From: Saccharopolyspora thermophila
GTDB lineage: Bacteria > Actinomycetota > Actinomycetes > Mycobacteriales > Pseudonocardiaceae
Length of the DNA stretch: 64,000 nucleotides
NCBI RefSeq assembly: GCF_014646075.1
Contig: NZ_BMMT01000001.1
Span: 583,930 to 647,929, forward strand
Direction: 5' to 3'
The notes below the pieces were generated by a model, which saw only the letters and a program-made list of their open reading frames with translations, did no database searches and was not told the DNA's origin. Positions 53,058-62,330 of the stretch are shown piece by piece (position 1 is the first letter of the stretch; every line of letters begins with the position of its first letter). Position numbers and translations under genes: made by a program.

Positions 53058-54707
53058 TCAGGACAGCTCCTCGGCCACCAGGACGTCCAATGCGGACAGC
53101 GGGAGGGCGCCGTGCCGCAGCAGCACGTCGTGGAACCGGCGGATGTCGAAACCCGCCCCGAGGCGCTGCTCGGCGGCGGCCCGGATGCGCTGGATCTCCA
53201 ACCGCCCCACCAGATACGACAGCGCCTGTCCCGGGTAGATGATGTAGCGGTCGACCTCGGAGGCCGCCTCCAGCTCCGACAGTGTCGTGTTGGCCTGCAT
53301 GTCCGCCAGGGCGCGCTGGCGGCTCCAGCCGAAGGCGTGCAGCCCGGTGTCCACCACCAGCCGCGCGGCGCGCAGCAGGTCCTGCACCACCATGCCCAGT
53401 CTCGCCAGGTCGTCGGAGTACAGGCCCATCTCGTCGGCCAGTCGCTCGGCGTAGAGGCCCCAGCCCTCGGTGTAGGCGTTGATGTTGACCAGCCGCCGCA
53501 GCATGGGCAGGTCGGTGCGCTCCTGCGCCAGGCTGATCTGCAGGTGGTGGCCGGGCGTCACCTCGTGGAAGGCGATCACCTCGGAGGCGTAGCGGGGACG
53601 CTGCTCGGCCCGCGACGTGTTGGCGAAATACACGCCGGGCCGCGAGCCGTCCAGCGCCGGTGGCAGGTAGAAACCGATCGGGGTGCTGTCCGACGGCGTG
53701 CCGGGCACCTCGCGCACCTCGCACGGCTGGCTCGGCAGCCGTCCGAACCACTGCGGCGCAGCGGTTTCCGCGCGGGCGATCGCCTTGCGCGCCGACGCCA
53801 GCAGTTCCTCGCCGTCCCGCCAGAACAGCGCCGGGTCGGTCTGCAACCGCCGCAGCACCGCGTCCGGGTTGCGCTCCCCCCACACGCGCCCGCCGAGTTC
53901 GGCGATCTCGCCGCGCAGTTCGGCGAGCCGCGCCCGACCGGTCTCGTGCAGCTCCTCGGGAGTGCGGTCGGTGGTGGTGTGCGCCCGCGTCAGCCGCTGG
54001 TAGATCTCCCGCCCACCGGGCAGCCAGCACAGGCCCGGCTGGTCGGCGCTGCGCGCGTGCGGCGCGATCTCGGTCGCGAGCACGTCCCGGTACTCCCGCA
54101 GCGCCGGGTGCACGACCTCGGCCACCACCCGCCTGCGCTCCTCGGCCAGTTCTGGGTCGTGCAGGTCGGGGGTCAGCAGCGGGTCGGAGTCCGGTTCGCC
54201 GAGGTAGCCGTCGAGGTGCTCGATCGCGTTGTCCACCAGCGGCCGCACCGGGACGCGACCCGCGGCGACGCCGTCGCGGTGCCGCTGCGCGGCCGCCCGG
54301 GTGAACTCGGGGATCGTCCGCAACCGGCGCAGGAAGTCCGCGCCCTGCCGGGGGTCGGCCACCGGCACCTGCCCGAGGCGGAACAGCAGGCCGGCCACCG
54401 GCGCGAACAGGTTGCCGACCACGGTGTACTCCGGTGCGTACGCGTCGAACTGGTCGACCACCGCCTGCGCCTGCTGGACCACCACCGCGATCGTCAGCCG
54501 GTCGTCCAGCGCGGCGTGCGTGGTGTCCACCGCCATCGCGCGCACCCGGATGTCCTCGGCGCGTTCCCGCAACGCCAGCTCGGCTTCGGCGCTGATGTCC
54601 GGCAACCGGTCGTCGCGGTCCCGGAAGCCGTAGAGGGTGGCGCTCACCGGGTCGGCGTCGAACAGGACGGCCAGCAGTTCGTCAGCGAGGTGCGTGGGCG
54701 TGCTCAC
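53058..54707 (-). CDS. DUF885 family metallopeptidase-like protein
   Basis: A 549-residue DUF885 protein. The zinc motif HEVTPGHHLQ lies near residue 376, and the family features VNINAYTEGWGLYAE and GQALSYLVGRLEI follow. It is likely a cytosolic zinc carboxypeptidase-like enzyme, since there is no signal peptide. GTG 54707 gives the normal N-terminus (STPTHLADELLAVLFDADP). It is divergent from the GNAT gene with a 59-base gap. Confidence 0.92.
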   Translation of the reverse strand: MSTPTHLADELLAVLFDADPVSATLYGFRDRDDRLPDISAEAELALRERAEDIRVRAMAVDTTHAALDDRLTIAVVVQQAQAVVDQFDAYAPEYTVVGNLFAPVAGLLFRLGQVPVADPRQGADFLRRLRTIPEFTRAAAQRHRDGVAAGRVPVRPLVDNAIEHLDGYLGEPDSDPLLTPDLHDPELAEERRRVVAEVVHPALREYRDVLATEIAPHARSADQPGLCWLPGGREIYQRLTRAHTTTDRTPEELHETGRARLAELRGEIAELGGRVWGERNPDAVLRRLQTDPALFWRDGEELLASARKAIARAETAAPQWFGRLPSQPCEVREVPGTPSDSTPIGFYLPPALDGSRPGVYFANTSRAEQRPRYASEVIAFHEVTPGHHLQISLAQERTDLPMLRRLVNINAYTEGWGLYAERLADEMGLYSDDLARLGMVVQDLLRAARLVVDTGLHAFGWSRQRALADMQANTTLSELEAASEVDRYIIYPGQALSYLVGRLEIQRIRAAAEQRLGAGFDIRRFHDVLLRHGALPLSALDVLVAEELS

Positions 54708-54766
54708 AGCCCCATCCTGCCGCACAGGTCCGGCTCCGGCTCCGCACCGCGGGGGAGAATGGACGC

Positions 54767-55588
54767 GTGGACCCGCTGCACGACCCGGACGACGAGGCAC
54801 TGCTCAGCCCCCGGCAGGCCCGCGACCTCGCGGAGCTGGTCGAGACGGCACGGCTGGCCTCGGCCGTCGTCCGCTACGGGCTGCGCACCCGGGTCGGAGC
54901 GGCCACCGTGGTGCTCAACCAGGACAACCCGCTGCCCACCGCGAACCACGCCTGCGCACTGTGGGGCACGCTCGCCGAGGTCGCCGGTACCCTGCTGGAG
55001 CTGGAGCAGGTCTTCGCCGAGGCGGGGCGGGCCGAGGCCGTCGTCTACGCCTCGCCGACCACCGTCGCGGAGATCGAGGGCATCGCCGACGACGCCGGGT
55101 GGCGTGCGGTGGAGGAGCAGATCGTGCTGCTGCACCGGCTGCGCCAGGAGATCAGGGGGCTGACGCGGCCCGCGGAGGACCGCGACCTGCCCGGGATCGT
55201 CGAGCTGATCGCTGACGACACCGGGCTGTCCGGGGCGGGGGAGCGGCGGCTCCTGCGCAACCTGGGCCACCGCGTCGACGACGTCCGCTGCGTGCTGCAG
55301 GTTGTCGACGACCCCGGCGCCGACCGCATCGCCGGTTTCGCGCAGGGCTTCGTCGACCGCGGGATCGGCCTGGTGGAGCACGTCGTCGTGCGCCCCGGGC
55401 GGCGGCGCCGCGGGATCGGGCGGGAGCTGATCTCGCAGGCGGTGGAGGAGCTCCGCGACCGCGGCGCACTGCTCGTCGCGACGCACACCGAGGAAGGCGG
55501 GAACGCGGAGCGGTTCGCCGAGGCGTGCGGCTTCGAGATGGCCTACCCGGTCACCGCGTACGCGCGGCGGATCGACGACCTGCTGTGA
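54767..55588 (+). CDS. GNAT family N-acetyltransferase
   Basis: A 273-residue protein with a helical N-terminal part of unknown role (about 1-135) and a C-terminal GNAT domain. The acetyl-CoA pyrophosphate loop is VVRPGRRRRGIGREL, followed by a standard GNAT C-terminus (GGNAERFAEACGFEM). The acceptor is unknown. GTG 54767 is the start; the gene shares a short divergent promoter region with the DUF885 gene. Confidence 0.9.
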   Translation: MDPLHDPDDEALLSPRQARDLAELVETARLASAVVRYGLRTRVGAATVVLNQDNPLPTANHACALWGTLAEVAGTLLELEQVFAEAGRAEAVVYASPTTVAEIEGIADDAGWRAVEEQIVLLHRLRQEIRGLTRPAEDRDLPGIVELIADDTGLSGAGERRLLRNLGHRVDDVRCVLQVVDDPGADRIAGFAQGFVDRGIGLVEHVVVRPGRRRRGIGRELISQAVEELRDRGALLVATHTEEGGNAERFAEACGFEMAYPVTAYARRIDDLL

Positions 55589-55737
55589 CCGGGCTGCGCG
55601 CGGACAAGGAGCCTGCCCGCGGGAATAACCGCGCACGTCGACGGGTTTGCCGGGTGGGCCCGCGCCCGGAAGTCGATTGACCGCGTCGGCTCCGCGTGAT
55701 GTGCTTAGTTCGCCTAACCAGTTTGGGGAGGACAACG

Positions 55738-57000
55738 GTGTCTGCCAGCTCGGCAACGTCGGACGAGACCACCGAGAACCCGGGCACCGGGTCCCTGCCC
55801 CGCGAGATCTGGATCCTGGTCGTCGGCAGCTTCATCGTCGCCGTCGGCATGGGCATCGTGGCCCCCGCCCTGCCCACCTTCGCCACCAGCTTCGACGTCG
55901 GCGTGACCGCGGCGTCGTTTTTGATCAGCGCATTCGCCCTGATGCGGCTGGCGTTCGCGCCGGCCAGCGGGCGGCTGGTGGCGTTCTTCGGGGAACGCCC
56001 GATCTACGTGTGGGGCATCAGCATCGTCGGCGTCAGCAGCGCCGCCTGCGCCTTCGCCGACTCGTACTGGCAGCTGCTGCTGTTCCGCACCCTCGGCGGC
56101 ACCGGCTCCACGATGTTCACCGTCTCCGCGGTGGCGCTGCTGGTGCGCCTGTCCCCACCACACCTGCGCGGGCGGGCGTCCGGGGTGTGGGCCACGAGCT
56201 TCCTGCTGGGCAACGTCTCCGGGCCGATCATCGGTGGCGTCATGGTCGGCTACTCCCTGCGGCTGCCGTTCCTCACCTATGGTGTGGCGCTGTTCGTCGC
56301 CGCCTTCGTCGGCTGGCTGATGCTGCGTAAGTCCACGCTCGCCGCGCCGCAGCCCAAATCCGACGCGCCGACGATGACGGTCCGCCAGGCGCTGCGCCAC
56401 CGCACCTACCGCGCGGCGCTGCTGTCCAACTTCAGCAACGGCTGGACGGTCTACGGCGTCCGCATCGCACTGGTCCCGCTGTTCGTGGTGGAAGTCCTGC
56501 GCGCCCCGCAGTCCATGGCGGGTGTCGCGCTGTCGGTGTTCGCCGCGGGCAACGCGGCGGTGCTGATGCTCTCCGGCCGCATCGCCGACCAGCGCGGCCG
56601 CAAACCCATGGTGCTCGCCGGGCTGGCGATCTCCGGCGTCGGCTCCGGCGTCCTCGGCTTCACCGACGCCGTCCCGTGGTTCCTCGCCGCCTCCCTGGTC
56701 GCCGGTGTCGGCGCGGGGATGCTCAACCCGGCGCAGAACGCGGCCGTGGCCGACGTGGTCGGCGCGAAGGGCCGCGGCGGGCCGGTGCTCGCCGCGTTCC
56801 AGATGGCGGCCGACTGCGGCGCGATTCTCGGCCCGCTGGCCGCCGGGGTGCTCGCCGACACCGTGTCGTACCAGGCCGCGTTCGCGATCACCGGCGGCAC
56901 CGCGATCCTCGCGCTGCTGGTCTGGATCGGGGCGCCCGAAACCCGCCCGGCCGCAGCGGAGCGGCGCGACGAGCCAGCGGAGCTCGACGAAGCGGCCTGA
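55738..57000 (+). CDS. MFS transporter
   Basis: A 420-residue major facilitator with 12 predicted TMs and an N-terminal cytosolic tail rich in Ser/Thr. The loop between TM2 and TM3 (SGRLVAFFGERPIYVWG) and between TM8 and TM9 (SGRIADQRGRKPMVLAG) carry the MFS motif. It probably exports a drug or metabolite by H+ antiport (DHA1 type). GGGGAGG precedes GTG 55738. It stands alone on this strand. Confidence 0.92.
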   Translation: MSASSATSDETTENPGTGSLPREIWILVVGSFIVAVGMGIVAPALPTFATSFDVGVTAASFLISAFALMRLAFAPASGRLVAFFGERPIYVWGISIVGVSSAACAFADSYWQLLLFRTLGGTGSTMFTVSAVALLVRLSPPHLRGRASGVWATSFLLGNVSGPIIGGVMVGYSLRLPFLTYGVALFVAAFVGWLMLRKSTLAAPQPKSDAPTMTVRQALRHRTYRAALLSNFSNGWTVYGVRIALVPLFVVEVLRAPQSMAGVALSVFAAGNAAVLMLSGRIADQRGRKPMVLAGLAISGVGSGVLGFTDAVPWFLAASLVAGVGAGMLNPAQNAAVADVVGAKGRGGPVLAAFQMAADCGAILGPLAAGVLADTVSYQAAFAITGGTAILALLVWIGAPETRPAAAERRDEPAELDEAA

Positions 57001-57110
57001 TCGCTCCCGCAGTCGGGAGGTGTCCGCTCGAAGGCTGCCGGGTATCCCGGCACTGACGCCGTAGCCCACGCGCCGCGGCTGGAGCCTGCTCGCCCACGCG
57101 GGAGGACGAC

Positions 57111-57350
57111 ATGAGCATTTTCACCGGTATCCCGGGCCACGAGCTGACCGAGGAACTCCTGCTGCGGGAACTGCGCCACCTGCACGAGACCCGGCACGAG
57201 ACGTTCCTGCACGGTTCCGCCGACTCGCTGCGGGAGCACACGGCGCGCACCTTCGAACTGGAACAGGAATACCTGCGGCGGCACCCGGAACGCGAGGTGG
57301 ACCCCCGCCGCACCCGCGCCGGTGCGAGAGGGGAGCCGCAACATGCCTGA
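57111..57350 (+). CDS. DUF6158 family protein
   Basis: A 79-residue protein of the DUF6158 family: IFTGIPGHELTEELLLREL at the start and HLHETRHETFLHGS in the middle, with a His/Glu-rich composition. Function unknown. It overlaps the next gene by eight bases, implying co-translation with the oxidoreductase. Confidence 0.85.
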   Translation: MSIFTGIPGHELTEELLLRELRHLHETRHETFLHGSADSLREHTARTFELEQEYLRRHPEREVDPRRTRAGARGEPQHA

Positions 57351-58680
57351 ACCACGCGTCATGATCATCGGTGGCGGCCACTGCGGCCTGACGCTGGCGC
57401 TGCGCCTGCGGCGCACGCTGCGGCCCGGCGAGGCCAGGGTCACCGTCATCGACACCCAGCCGCACATGACGTACCAGCCGTTCCTGCCCGAAGCCGCGGC
57501 CGGTTCGCTCGAACCGCGGCACGTGGTGGTTCCGCTGCGGGAGGCGCTGCGCGGGTGCGAGGTGCTGACCGCGCAGGTCACCGGCATCGACCACACGCGG
57601 CAGCAACTGACCGCGATGCTCGGCGACGGCAAGGTCGAGCACTTCGGCTACGACATCCTGGTGGTCGTGCCGGGCTCCATCTCACGGGCGCTGCCGATCC
57701 CGGGCCTGGCCGAGCAGGGCGTCGGCTTCAAGACCATCGGCGAGGCGATCTACCTGCGCAACCACGTGCTGTCCAGATTGGACATCGCCGCCAGCACGGG
57801 TGACGAGAAGCTCCGCCGCAGGCTGCTGACCTTCGTGTTCGTCGGCGGCGGCTACGCGGGCATCGAGGCGATGGCGGAGCTGGAGAGCATGGCCCGTTAC
57901 GCCATCCGCCGGTACCCGCCGGTGTCGCCGCAGGACATGCGGTGGGTGCTGGTCGAGGCGATGGGCCGGATCATGCCCGAGGTGAGCCCGCCGATGAGCG
58001 AGTACACCAAGCGGCTGCTCGAGGAACGCGGCATCGAGGTCAGGCTCAACACCACGGCGAAGTCCTTCGTGGACGGACACGTGGTGCTCTCCGACGGCGA
58101 CGAGTTCGACTCCGACACCGTGGTGTGGACGGCCGGGGTCAAACCGCACCCGATGCTGGAGGAAAGCGACCTGCCGCGGGACGCCAAGGGGCGCGTCGAG
58201 TGCACCGCCACGCTCCAGGTTCGCGGCTGCCGCAACGTGTTCGCCGCCGGCGACTGCGCGGCCATCCCCGACCTGACCAGCAGCGACCCGGACGCCCTGT
58301 GCAGCCCGTCGGCCCAGCACGCGGTGCGCCAGGCGAAGGTGTTGGCGGACAACATCGTCGCGCTGCTGCGCGGCAGGGAACTCACCGACTACAGGCACCG
58401 GTACGCCGGGTCGGTTGCCGGGCTCGGGCTGTTTCAGGGGGCGGCCGAGGTCCGCGGGATCAAGCTCAAGGGCGTCCCCGCGTGGCTGCTGCACCGCGGC
58501 TACCACCTGGCGAGGATGCCGACGCTGTCCCGCAAGGCCCGCATCCTCGGCGACTGGCTGATGGAACTGCCGTTCCCCCGTCAGGCGGTGGCGCTGGGCG
58601 AGCTGCACGACCCCCGCGCCGAGTTCATCAAGGCCGCCAACACCCGCGGACTGCCCAGCCCGCACGGCCAGGCGGGGTGA
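57343..58680 (+). CDS. NAD(P)/FAD-dependent oxidoreductase, NDH-2-like
   Basis: A 445-residue flavoprotein of the type II NADH dehydrogenase class. The FAD motif IIGGGHCGL opens the protein, the NAD(P) motif VGGGYAGIEA is near 165, and the second FAD motif lies in NVFAAGDCAAIPD. The C-terminal part (about 330-445) is the normal membrane-associated extension. It may reduce a quinone. ATG 57343 is inside the end of the DUF6158 gene. UdgX follows five bases after the stop. Confidence 0.9.
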   Translation: MPEPRVMIIGGGHCGLTLALRLRRTLRPGEARVTVIDTQPHMTYQPFLPEAAAGSLEPRHVVVPLREALRGCEVLTAQVTGIDHTRQQLTAMLGDGKVEHFGYDILVVVPGSISRALPIPGLAEQGVGFKTIGEAIYLRNHVLSRLDIAASTGDEKLRRRLLTFVFVGGGYAGIEAMAELESMARYAIRRYPPVSPQDMRWVLVEAMGRIMPEVSPPMSEYTKRLLEERGIEVRLNTTAKSFVDGHVVLSDGDEFDSDTVVWTAGVKPHPMLEESDLPRDAKGRVECTATLQVRGCRNVFAAGDCAAIPDLTSSDPDALCSPSAQHAVRQAKVLADNIVALLRGRELTDYRHRYAGSVAGLGLFQGAAEVRGIKLKGVPAWLLHRGYHLARMPTLSRKARILGDWLMELPFPRQAVALGELHDPRAEFIKAANTRGLPSPHGQAG

Positions 58681-58684
58681 GCGG

Positions 58685-59314
58685 GTGGCCGGCGCGCAGG
58701 AGTACGTCCCGGCGGGCACGGGCCTGCCGGAGCTGCGCCGCGCCGTCCAGGACTGCCAGGGCTGCGGGCTGTACCGCAACGCCACCCAGGCGGTTTTCGG
58801 GGAGGGCCGCGAGTCCGCGCGCGTCATGGTGATCGGCGAGCAGCCGGGCGAGAAGGAGGACCGGCAGGGCCGGCCGTTCGTCGGGCCCGCCGGGCGGATG
58901 CTGGACCGGGCGCTGGTGGACGTCGGCATCGACCGAACGGAGGTCTATGTGACCAACGCCACCAAGCACTTCAAGTTCTCTCGGGAGCGCGGCAAGCGCC
59001 GGATCCACCAGAAGCCGTCCCGGACCGAGGTCCGCGCCTGCCGCCCGTGGCTGGAGGCGGAACTGCGGGTCGTCCGGCCCGACCTGGTGATCTGTCTGGG
59101 CGCGACGGCCGCCCAGGGGCTGCTAAGGCCGTCGTTCCGGATCACCCAGGAACGTGGCGCGGTGCTCGAACTGCCCGAACACGACGCGCGGGTGGTGGCC
59201 ACGATCCACCCGTCGGCGATCCTGCGGGCCGAGGACCGGGAGACGATGTACCAGGGCTTCGTCGCCGACCTGCGGGTGGCGGCGGGCGTCCTGCGCTCAC
59301 TCCAGGCCGGGTAG
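58685..59314 (+). CDS. udgX: UdgX-type uracil-DNA glycosylase
   Basis: A 209-residue [4Fe-4S] uracil-DNA glycosylase. The motif GEQPGEKEDRQG and FVGPAG match family 4/5 UDGs, and the loop GKRRIHQKP places His108 as the residue that forms a covalent bond to the abasic site in UdgX enzymes. CQGCGLY and two further Cys fit the cluster. UdgX reacts suicidally with uracil in DNA rather than turning over. GTG 58685 is the start, four bases after the upstream stop. The gene appears complete. Confidence 0.92.
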   Translation: MAGAQEYVPAGTGLPELRRAVQDCQGCGLYRNATQAVFGEGRESARVMVIGEQPGEKEDRQGRPFVGPAGRMLDRALVDVGIDRTEVYVTNATKHFKFSRERGKRRIHQKPSRTEVRACRPWLEAELRVVRPDLVICLGATAAQGLLRPSFRITQERGAVLELPEHDARVVATIHPSAILRAEDRETMYQGFVADLRVAAGVLRSLQAG

Positions 59315-60637
59315 CGGCACCACGCCGTGCTCCCACCGCACCAACCGCTGCGCCTTGCCGGTCACGGCGCGGGGGACGTGGTCCGGCGGCAGCACCCGCA
59401 CCAGGCAGCTGATGCCCAGCCGCGCGAGCAGCGCGGCGGTCAGGTCCCGCTCCAGCGACCCGGTGTCGCCGAGCGGGTCGCGCGGCTCCACGGCGATCCG
59501 CAGCTCCGGCCGCGAGCGGTCCCGCCGGTCCTCCACGACCAGGTAGTGCGGCGCGACCCGCGGATCGGCCAGCAGCACCGCCTCGATCTCGGACGGGAAC
59601 ACGTTGACCCCCCGGATGATCAGCATGTCGTCGGTGCGCCCGAGCACGCGTGTCATCCGCCGCAGCGTGCGCGCCGAACCCGGCACCGGGCCGCTCAGCG
59701 CGGCGACGTCCCCGGTGCGGTACCGCAGCAGCGGCGTCCCGGTCTTGGTCAGCGTGGTGAACACCAGCTCCCCGGGCTCGCCGTCCGGCACCGGCCGCCC
59801 GTCCGGCCCCACCACCTCGGGGAAGAAGTGGTCCTCCGCGACGTTCAGCAACCCCTCGGAATCCAGCGACTCGCACGCCACGCCCGGCCCGATGACCTCG
59901 GTCAGGCCGTAGATGTTGAGCGCCCGCAGCCCCAGCAGCCCCTCGATCCCCACCCGCATCTCCTCGGTCCACGGTTCGGCGCCGAACAACCCGACCCGCA
60001 GCGACAGCTGCTCGGCGGTGATCCCGGTGGACGCGAACGCCTCTCCGAGGTAGACGGCGTACGACGGCGTGCAGCACAACACGTCGGGCCGCAGGTCGAG
60101 CAGCAGCCGCAGCTGCCGGTCGGTGGCCCCGCTGGACACCGGCAGCACCGTCGCGCCGAGCCGGGTGGCCCCGTGGTGCACGCCCAGCCCCCCGGTGAAC
60201 AGCCCGTATCCGTAGGCGCAGTGCACGAAGCTCCGCCGCGACACCCCGGCCCCGCCCAGCGCCCGCGCCATGACCTGGGCCCACACGTCCACGTCGCGCG
60301 CGGTGTAGGCGACCAGCGTCGGCCGCCCCTTGGTCCCGGATGAGCCGTGCACGCACACGACATCCTCGGCTGGCGCCGACCGCATCCCGAACGGGTAGTG
60401 GTCCCAGAAGTCCTGCTTCGTGACGAACGGCAGCCGGGGCAGGTCGTCCAGGCTCACGTCGGCACCGCGGTCGACCCCGCAGGTCCGCAGCCGCCCGGCC
60501 TGCACCCCGCCGGCGGCCAACAACCGGTCGACGAGCCGCCGCAACCGCTGTTCCTGCAGCTCACGGCGTCTTTCAGGATCAGCCCCCTCGGCCTCGGGAG
60601 CCACCAGCGAAGGCTTCGCGCGCTGTGCTCTGGCCAC
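59297..60637 (-). CDS. Phenylacetate-CoA ligase-type AMP-forming ligase
   Basis: A 446-residue adenylate-forming ligase of the PaaK type. The phosphate loop is SSGTKGRPT, then the YGLTEVIGPG motif and the C-terminal RTDDMLIIRGVNVFP hinge with KAQRLVRW near the end. It activates an aryl or acyl acid to its CoA ester. Its 3' end overlaps udgX by 18 bases. GTG 60637 is used. No paa genes are nearby. Confidence 0.88.
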   Translation of the reverse strand: MARAQRAKPSLVAPEAEGADPERRRELQEQRLRRLVDRLLAAGGVQAGRLRTCGVDRGADVSLDDLPRLPFVTKQDFWDHYPFGMRSAPAEDVVCVHGSSGTKGRPTLVAYTARDVDVWAQVMARALGGAGVSRRSFVHCAYGYGLFTGGLGVHHGATRLGATVLPVSSGATDRQLRLLLDLRPDVLCCTPSYAVYLGEAFASTGITAEQLSLRVGLFGAEPWTEEMRVGIEGLLGLRALNIYGLTEVIGPGVACESLDSEGLLNVAEDHFFPEVVGPDGRPVPDGEPGELVFTTLTKTGTPLLRYRTGDVAALSGPVPGSARTLRRMTRVLGRTDDMLIIRGVNVFPSEIEAVLLADPRVAPHYLVVEDRRDRSRPELRIAVEPRDPLGDTGSLERDLTAALLARLGISCLVRVLPPDHVPRAVTGKAQRLVRWEHGVVPLPGLE

Positions 60638-60783
60638 GCCCCACGGTGTAGCAGCTCCCACCACCACCCGGCTAGATCCAACCAGGGGGACCCCCTGAAA
60701 ACCCCTCCGGCGGCCTGTTGTACTGTGTTCACACACGAGCTGAACGGCCGAGGGAAAGGCCGGAAGGCCGGACAATCAAACAA

Positions 60784-60856
60784 GGGGCTGTAGCGCAGTT
60801 GGTAGCGCACTTGACTGGCAGTCAAGGGGTCACGGGTTCGAATCCCGTCAGCTCCA
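60784..60856 (+). tRNA. tRNA-Ala (GGC)
   Basis: A 73-base tRNA. The acceptor stem GGGGCTG pairs with CAGCTCC, discriminator A; the anticodon loop CTGGCAG gives GGC (Ala). CCA is not encoded. Its 3' end is the probable attachment site of the following element. Confidence 0.96.
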
Positions 60857-60864
60857 CGCAGTCT

Positions 60865-60908
60865 AGAGGGCCGGTTACCAGGGAGAAATACCAGGTAACC
60901 GGCCCTCT
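60865..60908. terminator. 15-bp hairpin between tRNA-Ala and the integrase
   Basis: AGAGGGCCGGTTACC (60865-60879) and its complement (60894-60908) with a 14-base loop. Placed between the convergent tRNA and integrase remnant, it probably ends transcription from both. Confidence 0.65.
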
Positions 60909-60938
60909 GGCTATCCGACGGTCGGTTCGATGGCCGGT

Positions 60939-61837
60939 CTACACGGCTCGGAGCTGTGGACCATCTGTGGACCGACGCAGGTGTTTCGAGAGCAAAGCAC
61001 CGGCATTGGTGACCGACTGGTGGCTGGTGTGCAGGTACCGCTGCGTCGTGGTGAGTGATGCGTGACCGGCGATCTTGCGCAGGTCGTGCACCTTCACCCC
61101 GGCATCGGCCAGCCACGTGAGCCCGGTGTGGCGGAGGTCATGCCGACGCAGGTGTTCGTACCCGAGCTTGGTCATGACCTCGTCCCAGTGCGTGGCGTCG
61201 CGAAGCACTGCGGTGGTGATCCGGCCGCCGCGTGGTCCAGTGAAGAGCCGGGCGTCGGGGCTCCCGTTCGTTGCAGCGATGCGCCTGCTGACAAGTTCGC
61301 GGATCTCCTCGATGAGCGGCACCGTGCGGGCGCGTTGCCCTTGGTTCCCTTGTCGACCAACCCGCCCGGCGCTGTGGTGGTCTGTCGCCGGAGGGTCCAT
61401 TTCCATTCCGTGGTGTCGATGTCCTTGACCCGACAGCCGGACACCTCGCCGATACGGGCCGCCGTGCACGCAGCGAAGATCACGACGTCACCCCAGCCCG
61501 TGTACTCGTTGAACGACCGAGCGACGAGAGCATCGGCCAGGCGCTTCAGCGAATCCCAGTCGGGAAGCGCCAGGGAACGCGGATCGTCCAGCTCGTCTTC
61601 GGCCTGGCGGAACTCGCGCTGCCATCCTGTGACGCGCGCCGGGTTCTGGTCGATCAGGCCATCGCGCACGGCCTGTTCCATAACGCGCACCAGCACAGCA
61701 AGGCTGTTTTTGATCGTGGACATGCTGTGCTCGTCCGCGATCCAGCCGTGAACGGCTCGATCAACCGCGCCGTTCGTGATCATGCGAACCGGGATGTGGC
61801 CGAGCGTCGGAACGACGCGCTTTCGCCACGCGCTTGG
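60939..61837 (-). pseudogene. Tyrosine integrase remnant (N-terminal loss and frameshift)
   Basis: The core-binding part begins abruptly at about 61837 (RKRVVPTLGHIPVRMI); roughly the first 60 residues expected are missing, and upstream sequence belongs to the SpdA-like gene. The first catalytic Arg is in AARIGEVSG. At about 61335-61341 a -1 shift (one lost G in a GGG run) is needed to continue as GQRARTVPLIEE. The remaining catalytic residues lie in HDLRHTGLTWL and AGHASLTTTQRYLH. It is not expected to be active. Confidence 0.8.
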
Positions 61838-62103
61838 GCGTCCCAGGCCAGCAACAGCGGCGCGACGATCAACGCCGCCCACAACCCCGACAGGGCCGTC
61901 TGCGGGGCCGCCGTACGCCACCGCGCCCACCGCTGCTGACGCTCCCGCCGCCGCTCCCGCCGCTCCTGGCGGGCCTGCTCGGCCCGGCGTTCCTCGCGGT
62001 CCCGGCGAGTCTGCTCCCGCACTGCGTCAGCCTCGGCCTGCGCCTTCGCGGCCTCGGCCCTCGCGATCGTCCGCGCCGCACGCGGGTCGTAAATCGTGGT
62101 CAT
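61780..62103 (-). pseudogene. SpdA-like membrane protein, C-terminally truncated
   Basis: A 107-codon protein with a long charged Arg/Glu/Gln helix (RRDREERRAEQARQERRE) and one TM (SGLWAALIVAPLLLAW). It resembles the mobile SpdA-type proteins of actinomycete elements. The last 18 or so codons (to 61780) translate integrase DNA in the wrong frame, so the natural C-terminus is lost to the same deletion that removed the integrase start. It overlaps the next gene by four bases. Confidence 0.6.
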
Positions 62104-62330
62104 CGCCCGCTCACCCCCAACCGCGGAGCCGGGGCGAGCTCGGCGAGCCGGTCAACCCCGACCATCACCAACCGCAGCACCGCACCCACACCAACCAGCA
62201 GCAGCACCGGCAACACCGTGACCACCGCGAAGCGACCCACCACGAGCAGCACCAGCAGCAGCATCGGCAGCACAACCAACACCAGCAGCTCAACCAGCCG
62301 GGACCCGGCCCAGCCCAGCGCCGTCTTCAT
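62100..62330 (-). CDS. Small membrane protein of the element
   Basis: A 76-residue, very hydrophobic protein with two TM segments (LVELLVLVVLPMLLLVLLVV and VVTVLPVLLLVGVGAVL). It is of the SpdD/spread class in place and size, possibly helping intramycelial spread of the element. ATG 62330 is chosen because it overlaps the upstream stop; its own stop overlaps the SpdA-like start. Confidence 0.65.
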   Translation of the reverse strand: MKTALGWAGSRLVELLVLVVLPMLLLVLLVVGRFAVVTVLPVLLLVGVGAVLRLVMVGVDRLAELAPAPRLGVSGR

